Origin: an uncultured Gammaproteobacteria bacterium | GTDB taxonomy: Bacteria; Pseudomonadota; Gammaproteobacteria; Steroidobacterales; Woeseiaceae | NCBI GenBank assembly: GCA_938003715.1 | Contig: CALKYK010000255.1 | Location: 1-12,683 of the forward strand | Direction of reading: 5' to 3' | DNA length: 12,683 nucleotides | Part shown: in pieces, positions 6,226 to 12,683 of the stretch | Layout of the letters: every line of letters starts with the position of its first letter | How positions within the stretch are numbered: position 1 is the first letter of the stretch | Made by a program: the position numbers and the translations under genes | Notes under the pieces: generated by a model | The model's database searches: none | What the model was told of the DNA's origin: nothing | The model's input: the letters and a program-made list of their open reading frames with translations, nothing else

Positions 6226-7089
6226 TCAGCGCCGCCTGCGGTGCGGGATGGTGCCGGCGTCGATGCGGATTTCGCCGCCACCCGGCCGCGGGCCGCTGCC
6301 CCAGGCGTGGCCGAAAACGAGCTCGACGGTGATGCCGATCAGCCCGTCTTCGCGAAACTGCTCCAGCGCTGCCTGCATGCGCGCGAATCGCGTCTTCCCG
6401 GTCAGTCCGCGGCGCCGCGTTTGCAGGCTGTTGCGGGCGCCGAGCCGGGTCAGGTCGCGAAACAGGTCGGGCGCATTCGCGTAGGTGACTTTGAGCGTGT
6501 CGACATCGAGGACCGGGTCGGCTAGCCCGGCCCGCAACACCGCGTCGCCGATGTCGTGCATGTCGGTGAAGGCCGCGACGTGCGCGTCGTCGTCGACGCT
6601 CGCCCATGCTGCACGCAGCTCTGCGAGCGTGTCCGGGCCCGGGGTCGCAAACGCGAACACGCCACCCTTGTTCAGGACACGCGCCACGCCTGCGAGCGTC
6701 GTCGGCAGGTCCCCGGCCAGCGTCAGCGACAGGTTCGCGATCACCAGGTCGAAGCTCGCGTTCTGAAAAGGCAGCGTCGCCGCATTCGCCTGCACCGCGG
6801 GACGGCGCGAAAACAGGCGCTTGCCGGGCAGCGACCGCCGCAGCATCCCGGGCGACGCCTGCAACGCTACGATCTCGCTTCGCGGAAAGCGTTTCTTCAG
6901 GCGCGCGCCGCTGCCGCTGACTGCGCCGAGGTCGAGTATGCGTCGCGGCGCGAACTGCATCGGTGCGAGTCGCTCGACGATGCCGTCGAGCGTCGCCGCG
7001 TGCACGAAGTCCGCGCGACCGAATTCCTCGGCAGCGCCTTCCATGCGGCGCAGGACGTCGGCAGGGCGGAGTTGATGCGGGTCCGGCAT
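6226..7089 (-). CDS. BioC-like (malonyl-ACP O-methyltransferase type) class I methyltransferase with degenerate SAM motif
   Basis: BioC methylates malonyl-ACP to start pimelate synthesis for biotin. The 287-residue product begins with a BioC-like N-terminus (RRMEGAAEEFGRADFVH) and has strand and helix motifs of a Rossmann methyltransferase: ILDLGAVSGSG (51-61), LPFQNASFDLVIANLSL (106-122) and LNKGGVFAFATPGPDTL (139-155). The C-terminal part, DMHDIGDAVLRAGLADPVLD (176-195), YANAPDLFRDLTRLGARN and VFGHAWG, is typical of proteobacterial BioC. Motif I lacks the second glycine of GxGxG, and the acidic residue after strand 2 is Gln (ALQASPGML, Q77), so SAM binding may be altered. ATG 7089 is preferred to 7101 or 7149 to leave promoter room opposite comF. 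No other biotin genes are nearby. The family is likely; activity is uncertain. Confidence 0.7.
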   Translation of the reverse strand: MPDPHQLRPADVLRRMEGAAEEFGRADFVHAATLDGIVERLAPMQFAPRRILDLGAVSGSGARLKKRFPRSEIVALQASPGMLRRSLPGKRLFSRRPAVQANAATLPFQNASFDLVIANLSLTLAGDLPTTLAGVARVLNKGGVFAFATPGPDTLAELRAAWASVDDDAHVAAFTDMHDIGDAVLRAGLADPVLDVDTLKVTYANAPDLFRDLTRLGARNSLQTRRRGLTGKTRFARMQAALEQFREDGLIGITVELVFGHAWGSGPRPGGGEIRIDAGTIPHRRRR

Positions 7090-7169
7090 GCGCGAAAGCA
7101 TACACTTTCGGGCCGGAGCGCCCGCTTTCGTCGCGGTTACGACGTTCATGAACGGTGCACGCTGGTTGG

Positions 7170-7865
7170 ATGTTCTCGACCTGCGCTTTTTGCGGCGACC
7201 CGTGCGACAGGCGCGGTATCTGTGCGCCGTGTATCGAGTTGCTGCCGGTGAACAATGTGCATTGCGAACGTTGCGGGCGGCCGCTCGCGGCCGCGCAACC
7301 GGACGGCGTGCCCTGCGCCGACTGCCAGTTGCGCCCGCCGCCGTATCGCAAGGCGCGCGCGCCATACGTCTACGAGTTTCCGCTGGACGCGGCCATCAAG
7401 GCCATGAAGTTTCGCCGCCAGCTCTTTTTCCTGCCGCCGCTGGCCGCGCTGCTCGAAGCAACGCTTGCCGCGGAGTTCGGCGACTGTGACCTGCTCGTGC
7501 CGGTGCCGCTGCATCGGTACCGGCACGCGCTGCGCGGCTACAACCAGGCCCGCGAGCTCGCTCGTGAACTGGCGAAGCGCGCCGCCCTGCCAGTGTTCGA
7601 CGGTGTGCGCCGGGTGCGAGCAACCCGGCCACAGGCCGGCCTGTCGCGGCTCCGGCGCCGGCGCAACCTCGCGAACGCGTTTGCACCCGGTTTGCCGCTG
7701 CCGGGACGGCACCCGCTGATCGTCGACGACGTGATTACGACCGGCGCCACGGCGGAGCAGCTGGCGGCCGTGCTCGTCTCATCGGGCGCGGATACGGTTT
7801 CGGTACTGGCGGTCGCCGCGGCCCGCGACGGCACGAATGTGGCTCAGGGCGTTGTGAACGTGTAG
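7170..7865 (+). CDS. comF: ComF family protein (double zinc finger plus phosphoribosyltransferase-like domain)
   Basis: ComF/GntX-type proteins are implicated in DNA uptake and handling of incoming DNA; their biochemical role is not settled. The 231-residue product starts with two CxxC pairs (C5/C8 and C18/C21) and then two more (C32/C35, C49/C52), a double zinc ribbon. Then come a linker with AIKAMKFRRQLFF and the PRTase-like domain with LLVPVPLHRYRHALRGYNQA and the PRPP-binding motif VDDVITTG (185-192). Length and layout match the family. The start could be ATG 7170 or GTG 7155 (five residues more); neither has a convincing ribosome-binding site. It is divergent from the bioC-like gene, an arrangement often seen near biotin genes in gammaproteobacteria, and its 3' end overlaps ubiA by 22 nt in antisense. 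Confidence 0.9.
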   Translation: MFSTCAFCGDPCDRRGICAPCIELLPVNNVHCERCGRPLAAAQPDGVPCADCQLRPPPYRKARAPYVYEFPLDAAIKAMKFRRQLFFLPPLAALLEATLAAEFGDCDLLVPVPLHRYRHALRGYNQARELARELAKRAALPVFDGVRRVRATRPQAGLSRLRRRRNLANAFAPGLPLPGRHPLIVDDVITTGATAEQLAAVLVSSGADTVSVLAVAAARDGTNVAQGVVNV

Positions 7866-8749
7866 TGCAGCACGATGCCGATGAACACGGCCATGCCGAC
7901 GTAGTGATTTTGCAGGAACGCGGCGAAGCAGCCTTCGGGGCGACGATCCCTGGCGAGCCACTGGTGATAGGCCATCAGTACCGCGGCGACCGCGACGCCG
8001 CCGAAATACCAGGCGCCGAGCTCGGCCATGTTGCCGATGAGTATCAGCGCCAGAAGCATCAGCACCTGCAGGCCGCCGATCACGAACAGGTCGGCGTCGC
8101 CGAACAGTATTGCCGTGGACTTGACGCCGATCTTCAGATCGTCCTCGCGATCCACCATAGCGTCGAACGTGTAGTAGATGACCGCCCAGATCAGCGCGGT
8201 ACCAAACGTCAGCCAGGCGAGCTGCGTCGTCTCCCCCGTCTGCGCCGCGAACGCCATCGGTACGGCCCAGCCGAACGCGGCGCCGAGCACGAACTGCGGA
8301 ATGGATATGTATCGCTTGATGAACGGGTAGACGATGGTCAGCACGGCGCCCACCACGGCGAGCAGCTGCGCCTGCCGATTCAGCATGGCGGCAAGCCCGA
8401 TCGCGATCAGCGCGAGCGCGAAGAACAGGGTTAGCGCCTCCATCGGTGCGACGGCGCCGGAGGCGATCGGCCGCTGTCGCGTGCGCTCTACGTACGGGTC
8501 GATGTTGCGATCGGCGAAGTCGTTCAGGACGCAGCCCGCCGAACGCATGACGACGACGCCGATGACGAAGACGACGAACACGCCGGGGTCCGGCCGCCCG
8601 GAGCCTGCAAGCCACAGCGCCCACAGCGTCGGCCACAGCAACAACCAGATGCCGATCGGCCGGTTCAGGCGCATCAGTTCCGCGTAGTTCCTGAGCTGGG
8701 TCAGGAAACCGGGGAGCGCCGACGTCGTGGTGTTCGGATTGCTGCTCAA
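7844..8749 (-). CDS. ubiA: 4-hydroxybenzoate polyprenyltransferase
   Basis: UbiA prenylates 4-hydroxybenzoate in the inner membrane, the first committed membrane step of ubiquinone synthesis. The 301-residue polytopic protein carries RLNRPIGIWLLLWPTLWALW near the N-terminus, the first Asp-rich motif NDFADRNID (N76, D80, D84), YPFIKRY, GAAFGWAVPMAFAA, and the second motif VDREDDLKIGVKSTAILFG with D200 matching the E. coli catalytic Asp. Where E. coli has YDTQYAMVD this protein has YYTFDAMVD, so one nearby Asp is shifted. The start is probably TTG 8749, since no in-frame ATG precedes the conserved domain; upstream sequence offers only TTG 8803 inside the palindromic element. There is no clear ribosome-binding site. 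It follows recG on the same strand across the 341-nt repeat region. Confidence 0.93.
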   Translation of the reverse strand: MSSNPNTTTSALPGFLTQLRNYAELMRLNRPIGIWLLLWPTLWALWLAGSGRPDPGVFVVFVIGVVVMRSAGCVLNDFADRNIDPYVERTRQRPIASGAVAPMEALTLFFALALIAIGLAAMLNRQAQLLAVVGAVLTIVYPFIKRYISIPQFVLGAAFGWAVPMAFAAQTGETTQLAWLTFGTALIWAVIYYTFDAMVDREDDLKIGVKSTAILFGDADLFVIGGLQVLMLLALILIGNMAELGAWYFGGVAVAAVLMAYHQWLARDRRPEGCFAAFLQNHYVGMAVFIGIVLHYTFTTP

Positions 8750-8822
8750 GGTATTGCGGTCGTCATGATTACCGGGGCGGTATTCGAGGGAGACTCTGAT
8801 CAATTCTCGTCGCCCACGTTGC

Positions 8823-8908
8823 GTTCATTCGGCCTGTGGCGCGGCGCGTTCCGCCGCGCGTATGTCGATACGCGCAAGGGACGCAACATAGCCACAGGCC
8901 GAATGAAC
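8823..8908. repeat. Hairpin a inside the composite element
   Basis: Arms GTTCATTCGGCCTGTGGC (8823-8840) and GCCACAGGCCGAATGAAC (8891-8908) are perfect reverse complements. The 50-nt interior contains two smaller stems sharing bases: CGCGGCG/CGCCGCG (8840-8846, 8852-8858) and CGCGTAT/ATACGCG (8857-8863, 8868-8874). GTTGCGT (8818-8824) and ACGCAAC (8881-8887) are also complementary, so alternative folds exist. It may be a diverged relative of hairpin b in the opposite orientation, with GGCGCGGCG near one end and CAAC near the other, but this match is weak. Confidence 0.65.
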
Positions 8909-8940
8909 ACAACCCTGAATCTATCAATACATTATCGTGG

Positions 8941-9037
8941 GACGAAGGGTAATCGGGCAAGGCGGCGTTGCTCGTCACTCGTGTACATCCAGTACAAGTC
9001 GCTCCTCGCGCCTTGCCTCGCCCGATTACCCTTCGTC
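8941..9037. repeat. Hairpin b inside the composite element, same core as the 1812-1923 repeat
   Basis: Arms GACGAAGGGTAATCGGGC (8941-8958) and its exact reverse complement (9020-9037) enclose 61 nt. Read on the minus strand, the interior starts GAGGCAAGGCG, has TGTAC, TGGAT, GTACA at its centre, and ends CAACGCCGCC. These are the same words in the same order as in the repeat at 1812-1923 (GAGGCAAGGCG, TGTAC, GTACA, CAACGCAGC), while the sequences between differ. The right arm abuts and shares one base with the right terminal repeat. Confidence 0.7.
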
Positions 9038-9090
9038 GTGGGCGACGAGAATTGATCAGAGTCTCCCTGGCAGCGCTTATCCACAACGAA

Positions 9091-11178
9091 TCACACCTTG
9101 CCGTAGTCGCCGGCGGCCCCGATCCAGCGCCGGATGATCGCGTCGGCGCGGTCGCGATAATCGCGATGCAGGCGCTCCGCCGCCTTCTGCACTTTCGGCA
9201 TCAGCCCCGCATCGCGCAACAGGTCGGCGATACGGTACTCGGGCAGTCCCGTCTGGCGCGTGCCGAGCAGTTCCCCCGGTCCGCGAAGCTCGAGGTCGCG
9301 CTGTGCGACGACGAAGCCGTCGTTCGTTTCGCGCAGGGTCGCAAGCCGGCTTTTCGCCAGTTCGCCGAGCGGCTGCCGGTACAGCATCACGCAGTGGCTC
9401 TGAGCGGCGCCGCGGCCGACCCGGCCGCGCAGCTGGTGCAGCTGCGAGAGGCCCATGCGCTCCGCATTCTCGATGATCATCAGGCCGGCGTTCGGCACGT
9501 CGACGCCGACCTCGATGACCGTCGTTGCCACCAGCACGTCGATCTCACCGGCCTTGAATGCGCGCATCACCTTGTCTTTCGCGGCTGCCTTCATGCGTCC
9601 GTGTACCAGGCCGACGCGCAGCGAGTCGAGCGTCTCGCTCAGCATCTTGTAGCTGGCTTCTGCCGCCTGGTAGTCGAGCGCTTCCGATTCATCGATCAGC
9701 GGACACACCCAGTAAGCCTGCTGGCCGCGGCTGCAGGCATCCCGCACACGCTCGATGACCTCGCCGCGCCGCGAGTCCGGCAGCGCCACCGTCGTCACCG
9801 GCTGGCGGCCCGGCGGCAGTTCGTCGATGACTGACGTATCGAGGTCGGCGTAGGCGGCCATCGCGAGCGTGCGCGGAATCGGTGTTGCGGTCATTACCAG
9901 CTGGTGCGGGCGTTCGCTGCCCGCTGCGCCCTTGTCGCGCAGGGCTAGGCGCTGGTGCACGCCGAAGCGGTGCTGCTCGTCGATGACGACCAGGGCGAGA
10001 TGCGCAAACTCGACGCCTTCCTGGAACAGGGCGTGCGTGCCGATCACCAGCCGCGCGTCGCCGCCGGCGATCGCCGCCAGCGATTCGCGCCGTGCCGCCT
10101 GGCGCTGGCTGCCGGACAGCCAGGTCACGGCGTGCCGCGTGCCGGAGAACCATTCGGTGAAGCTGCGCAGGTGTTGCTCCGCCAGCAACTCGGTCGGCGC
10201 CATGATCGCGACCTGCACGTCGCACGCGGCGGCCTGAGCGCAGGCGGCAGCGGCGACGACCGTTTTGCCGGAGCCGACGTCGCCCTGGATCAGCCGCATC
10301 ATCGGGTGCGGCCGTGCGAGATCGGTGCCGATTTCGTCGATGACGCGGCGCTGTGCGCGAGTCAGCTCGAAAGGCAGCGAGCGTAAGAACGATTCGCGTT
10401 CGTCGACGCCGGCGTCGAGCTGTCTCGCGCGCCCAGCGTTCGCGCGCAGCCGCAAGCGGCGCAGGCTCATGTAGTGCGCAACGAGTTCCTCGAACGCGAG
10501 CCGCACCTGGCACGGATGCCGGCCCTCGCCGATCGTTGCCAGGTCGACGTCGACGGGTGGCCGGTGCAGGTAGATGAGCGCATCGGACAGAGCCGGCAGG
10601 CCGAGTTCATCGCGCACCTCGTTGGGCAGCAGCTCCTTCGGCGGCGCCTTGCGCATCATGTCCAGCGCCTGGCCGACGAGGTTGCGCAGGCGCCCCTGCT
10701 GCACGCCCTCCGTCATCGGGTACACGGGTGTCAGCGCGTCGCTGACGACCGGGTCCTGCCCCTCGCGCAGGATGCGATATTCGGGGTGCACCATTTCCAG
10801 GCCGACCGGCCCGGCACGCACGTCGCCAAAGCAGCTGACCCGCGAGCCGACCCGGAACTGCGCGACCTGCTGGCGGGAGAAATGAAAGAAGCGGAGCGTG
10901 AGCTGGCCGCTGCCGTCGCCGATTCGCACCAGCAGGTTGCGCCGCCCGCGGTACACCGTTTCGGCGAGCAGCACTTCACCTTCGGTGAGGCAGCGCATGC
11001 CAGGCTTCAGTTCGCCGGGCCGATGCAGGGTCGTGCGGTCCTCGTAGCGCAGCGGCAGCAGGAACAGCAGGTCCTCGACGCGCCTCAACGACAGGCGCTC
11101 GAGCGTCCCGGCGAGCGCCGGGCCGACGCCTTTCAGGACGGTCAGCGGCGAGTCGAGATTCGGGCCGTCGGCAGGCAC
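9091..11178 (-). CDS. recG: ATP-dependent DNA helicase RecG
   Basis: RecG is a double-strand DNA translocase that remodels stalled forks, D-loops, R-loops and Holliday junctions. At 695 residues it has the usual length. The N-terminal wedge/OB region (about 1-250) includes LKGVGPALAGTLERL and LPLRYEDRT. The helicase core has Walker A GDVGSGKT (299-306), Walker B box DEQH (400-403), TATPIPRTL (430-438), VIEVGVDVP (554-562) and motif VI QLRGRVGRG (582-590). The RecG-specific segment DLELRGPGELLGTRQTGLPEY (628-648) is present. The start is GTG 11178, 20 nt after the ridA stop; GAAGG abuts the GTG and is too close for an ideal ribosome-binding site, but no other start exists before the previous gene. 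It is probably co-transcribed with spoT and ridA. Confidence 0.97.
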   Translation of the reverse strand: MPADGPNLDSPLTVLKGVGPALAGTLERLSLRRVEDLLFLLPLRYEDRTTLHRPGELKPGMRCLTEGEVLLAETVYRGRRNLLVRIGDGSGQLTLRFFHFSRQQVAQFRVGSRVSCFGDVRAGPVGLEMVHPEYRILREGQDPVVSDALTPVYPMTEGVQQGRLRNLVGQALDMMRKAPPKELLPNEVRDELGLPALSDALIYLHRPPVDVDLATIGEGRHPCQVRLAFEELVAHYMSLRRLRLRANAGRARQLDAGVDERESFLRSLPFELTRAQRRVIDEIGTDLARPHPMMRLIQGDVGSGKTVVAAAACAQAAACDVQVAIMAPTELLAEQHLRSFTEWFSGTRHAVTWLSGSQRQAARRESLAAIAGGDARLVIGTHALFQEGVEFAHLALVVIDEQHRFGVHQRLALRDKGAAGSERPHQLVMTATPIPRTLAMAAYADLDTSVIDELPPGRQPVTTVALPDSRRGEVIERVRDACSRGQQAYWVCPLIDESEALDYQAAEASYKMLSETLDSLRVGLVHGRMKAAAKDKVMRAFKAGEIDVLVATTVIEVGVDVPNAGLMIIENAERMGLSQLHQLRGRVGRGAAQSHCVMLYRQPLGELAKSRLATLRETNDGFVVAQRDLELRGPGELLGTRQTGLPEYRIADLLRDAGLMPKVQKAAERLHRDYRDRADAIIRRWIGAAGDYGKV

Positions 11179-11198
11179 CCTTCGGTCGACGTTACGGA

Positions 11199-11579
11199 CT
11201 AGAGCGCGAGTATCGCTTCGGCTTCGATGTCCGCGGCCTTCGGCAAGGCGCGCACGCCGAGCGCCGCGCGTGCCGGGTAGGGTTCGGTGAAATAGTCGGC
11301 CATAACCTTGTTGACGGCGGCGAAGTTATCGAGATCCGTCAGGTAAATCGTGAGCTTGACGATCTGGTCGAGCGAGCCCCCGGCGGCTTCTGCTACCGCC
11401 TTCAGGTTTTCGAAAACCCGTCTTGCGCGCACTTCGAAATCGCCCTGCACGAGATCCATCTGTGCCGGATCGAGGGGAATCTGTCCGGACAGGAACACGA
11501 GATTGCCGCTTCTTATTGCCTGCGAATACGTGCCGATGGCGGCTGGTGCCTTGTCGCTCGATATCGGGGTCTTGCTCAC
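11199..11579 (-). CDS. ridA: RidA family enamine/imine deaminase (YjgF/YER057c/UK114)
   Basis: RidA hydrolyses reactive 2-aminoacrylate and related enamines made by PLP enzymes, protecting cells from metabolite damage; it works as a cytosolic trimer. The product is 126 residues, about the family length. It contains the N-terminal APAAIGTYSQAI (Y18), the core FLSGQIPLDP, and the C-terminal signature PARAALGVRALPKAADIEAEAI with the substrate-carboxylate Arg (R104) and Glu (E119). The start is GTG 11579, supported by GGAGG 5 nt upstream; longer readings run into spoT in another frame. Eleven nt separate it from the spoT stop and 20 nt from recG, the conserved spoT-ridA-recG order seen in Pseudomonas and relatives. 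Confidence 0.95.
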   Translation of the reverse strand: MSKTPISSDKAPAAIGTYSQAIRSGNLVFLSGQIPLDPAQMDLVQGDFEVRARRVFENLKAVAEAAGGSLDQIVKLTIYLTDLDNFAAVNKVMADYFTEPYPARAALGVRALPKAADIEAEAILAL

Positions 11580-11590
11580 CTTGTCCTCCG

Positions 11591-12683
11591 TCAACTGTGG
11601 GATTTGCCGCCGTCGCGGCTGACGCGGTTCACGTTCGCCATCTTGCGTACGTTGCGCATGATGCGTGCGAGATGTCGGCGGTCCTTGACCTGCAGCAGGA
11701 ACGTCATGCCGGAACTGCCGCCGTGCCGGTTGATGACCGACACCTCTTCTATGTTCGATTCGGAGTCGGCGATCACGGCCGCGACCTCCGCCAGTACGCC
11801 GGTCTTGTTCACCGTGTCGACCTGGATCTGGCTCGAGAAGTCGCGTTCGATATTCTTCTCCCACGACACGGTCAGCCATTTCTCCGGCTGCTTGCGGAAG
11901 TTGATCAGGTTGTTGCACGACGTGCGGTGGATGACGACGCCGCGACCGGAGCTCAGGTATCCCATGACATCGTCACCCGGGATCGGGTAGCAGCACTTGG
12001 CGTAGGACACCACCATGCCCTCGGTGCCGGCAATGACGAGGCTCGTCGACTCCGGCGCGGCCTGGTCCTCGCCGATACCGATCAGGAAGCGGGCGGTCAG
12101 CGGTGCGAGGCGCTCGCCCAGCCCGATCTGCGCGAACAACTCGTTGGCATCCTTGATGCCGAGTTCGTCCAGCGCTTCGCGCATGCGCACCTTGCCGACC
12201 TTGCGCAGGGACGAATCGAGGTCCTTCAGTGAGCGGTCGAGCAGGCGCTTGCCGAGATCGACCGACTCGCTCGAGCGCATGTTCTTCATGTACTGGCGAA
12301 TCGCGGAGCGCGCTTTCGCCGTAGTGACGAACGTCACCCAGTTCGGGTTCGGTTTTGCACCGCGCGCCGTGATGATCTCCACGGTCTGGCTGTTCTGCAG
12401 CACTGTTCGAAGGGGTACCAGCGTGCGGTCGACCTTCGCCGCGACGCAGCGGTTACCGATGTCCGTATGCACCGCGTAGGCGAAGTCCACGACCGTAGCG
12501 CCCTTCGGCAGCGGCATGATCTCGCCTTTCGGCGTGAACACGTAGATCTTGTCCGGGAACAGGTCGACCTTGACGCTCTCGAGAAACTCCTCGGAGGTGC
12601 CGGTGGCCTGGATTTCCTCCAGCCGCGACAACCACTCGCGGGCGCGACGCTGCGGCGTCGCCGTCGTTTTGTCGATCGCCTTG
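11591..12683 (-). CDS. spoT: Bifunctional (p)ppGpp synthetase/hydrolase SpoT, C-terminal part, cut by window end
   Basis: SpoT makes and degrades the stringent-response alarmone (p)ppGpp. The visible 363 codons lack the catalytic hydrolase and synthetase domains, except perhaps the end of the synthetase (REWLSRLEEIQ). They hold the regulatory half: a TGS domain (about 40-105; DLFPDKIYVFTPKGEIMPLP, VDFAYAVHTDIG), a helical domain, the zinc-finger/RIS segment AKCCYPIPGDD with C230, C231, H252 and C256, and a C-terminal ACT domain (about 283-355). SpoT is preferred to RelA because of the SpoT-like LFPDKIYVFTPKG and the downstream ridA-recG order. RelA cannot be fully excluded without the hydrolase active site, which lies beyond the window. 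Confidence 0.93.
   Translation of the reverse strand, partial: KAIDKTTATPQRRAREWLSRLEEIQATGTSEEFLESVKVDLFPDKIYVFTPKGEIMPLPKGATVVDFAYAVHTDIGNRCVAAKVDRTLVPLRTVLQNSQTVEIITARGAKPNPNWVTFVTTAKARSAIRQYMKNMRSSESVDLGKRLLDRSLKDLDSSLRKVGKVRMREALDELGIKDANELFAQIGLGERLAPLTARFLIGIGEDQAAPESTSLVIAGTEGMVVSYAKCCYPIPGDDVMGYLSSGRGVVIHRTSCNNLINFRKQPEKWLTVSWEKNIERDFSSQIQVDTVNKTGVLAEVAAVIADSESNIEEVSVINRHGGSSGMTFLLQVKDRRHLARIMRNVRKMANVNRVSRDGGKSHS

Larger units (their letters stand above)
8787..9068. mobile_element. MITE-like composite palindrome with 32-bp perfect terminal inverted repeats
   Basis: This element fills most of the 341-nt gene-free gap between the recG stop and the ubiA start. Its ends, 8787-8818 and 9037-9068, are exact reverse complements over 32 bp; the left end begins AGGGAGACTCTGATCAATTC and finishes CGTCGCCCACG. 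Between them are two further hairpins with perfect 18-bp arms. There is no transposase or credible ORF. I see no direct repeat flanking the ends (left TATTCG, right GGCAGC), so insertion by transposition is not proven. Alternatives are a BIME/REP-like repeat cluster or a large terminator. It could affect ubiA expression, because its left end lies 37 nt before the ubiA start codon. Confidence 0.6.

Noticed and set aside
8787..9068. CRISPR array or attenuator interpretation of the repeat region
   Set aside because: The repeats are inverted, not regularly spaced direct repeats, and no cas genes are nearby. There is no leader peptide rich in one amino acid and no T-run typical of an attenuator.
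8765..9137. Several short ORFs on both strands across the gap between ubiA and recG
   Set aside because: They cover the inverted repeats, and the two strands give related low-complexity peptides (for example PDYPSS and WATRIDQSL) because each arm is read twice. No ribosome-binding site or domain supports them.
1..12683. Undescribed defence, secretion or biosynthetic system
   Set aside because: Every long gene is a recognisable respiratory, quinone, DNA-repair, stringent-response or competence-type gene. Only the intergenic repeats and a few atypical motifs remain unexplained, so I do not claim a new multi-gene system.

Overview
The window reads as a GC-rich gammaproteobacterial chromosome segment of mostly housekeeping genes. 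The evidence is gene content and order. A coxB-coxA-ctaG-coxC cluster with DUF2909 and SURF1 partners is typical of Pseudomonas-like gammaproteobacteria, and so is a spoT-ridA-recG block close to ubiA. I cannot assign a genus from sequence alone. Nearly all genes are on the minus strand; only comF and the small DUF2909 gene are on plus.

Layout, left to right. (1) 1-1559: cytochrome-oxidase maturation genes on minus, transcribed as surf1, then a small membrane-anchored SCO-like protein, then ctaB (heme O synthase, cut by the window start). ctaA (heme A synthase), which often sits just before ctaB, is not there. (2) 1583-1768: DUF2909 two-helix membrane protein on plus, divergent from surf1 and convergent with the cox operon. 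(3) 1812-1923: a palindromic intergenic repeat. (4) 1931-5937: structural operon on minus, coxB-coxA-small assembly protein-ctaG-coxC, tightly packed with 1-nt and 4-nt overlaps and including a 37-residue gene that is easily missed. (5) 5938-6225: leader with a possible sigma70 promoter. (6) 6226-7089: a BioC-like methyltransferase with a degenerate SAM-binding motif, divergent from (7) comF at 7170-7865. (8) 7844-8749: ubiA on minus, overlapping the comF 3' end by 22 nt. (9) 8750-9090: a 341-bp gene-free stretch almost filled by a composite palindrome with 32-bp perfect terminal inverted repeats enclosing two hairpins. (10) 9091-12683: recG, ridA and the C-terminal half of spoT, all on minus.

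The genes of regions 1-4 together build and mature an aa3-type cytochrome c oxidase: CoxA/B/C form the core, CtaG (Cox11) supplies CuB, the SCO-like protein may serve CuA or thiol redox, and SURF1 and CtaB serve heme delivery and synthesis. UbiA makes the quinone that feeds respiration. SpoT/RidA/RecG are stringent-response, metabolite-repair and replication-fork functions.

I see no defence system, phage, CRISPR array, tRNA or rRNA. The least explained part is the repeat material: the hairpins at 1812-1923 and 8941-9037 share the same core words in the same order although their arms differ, which suggests a dispersed intergenic repeat family, one member of which is embedded in a MITE-like structure beside ubiA.
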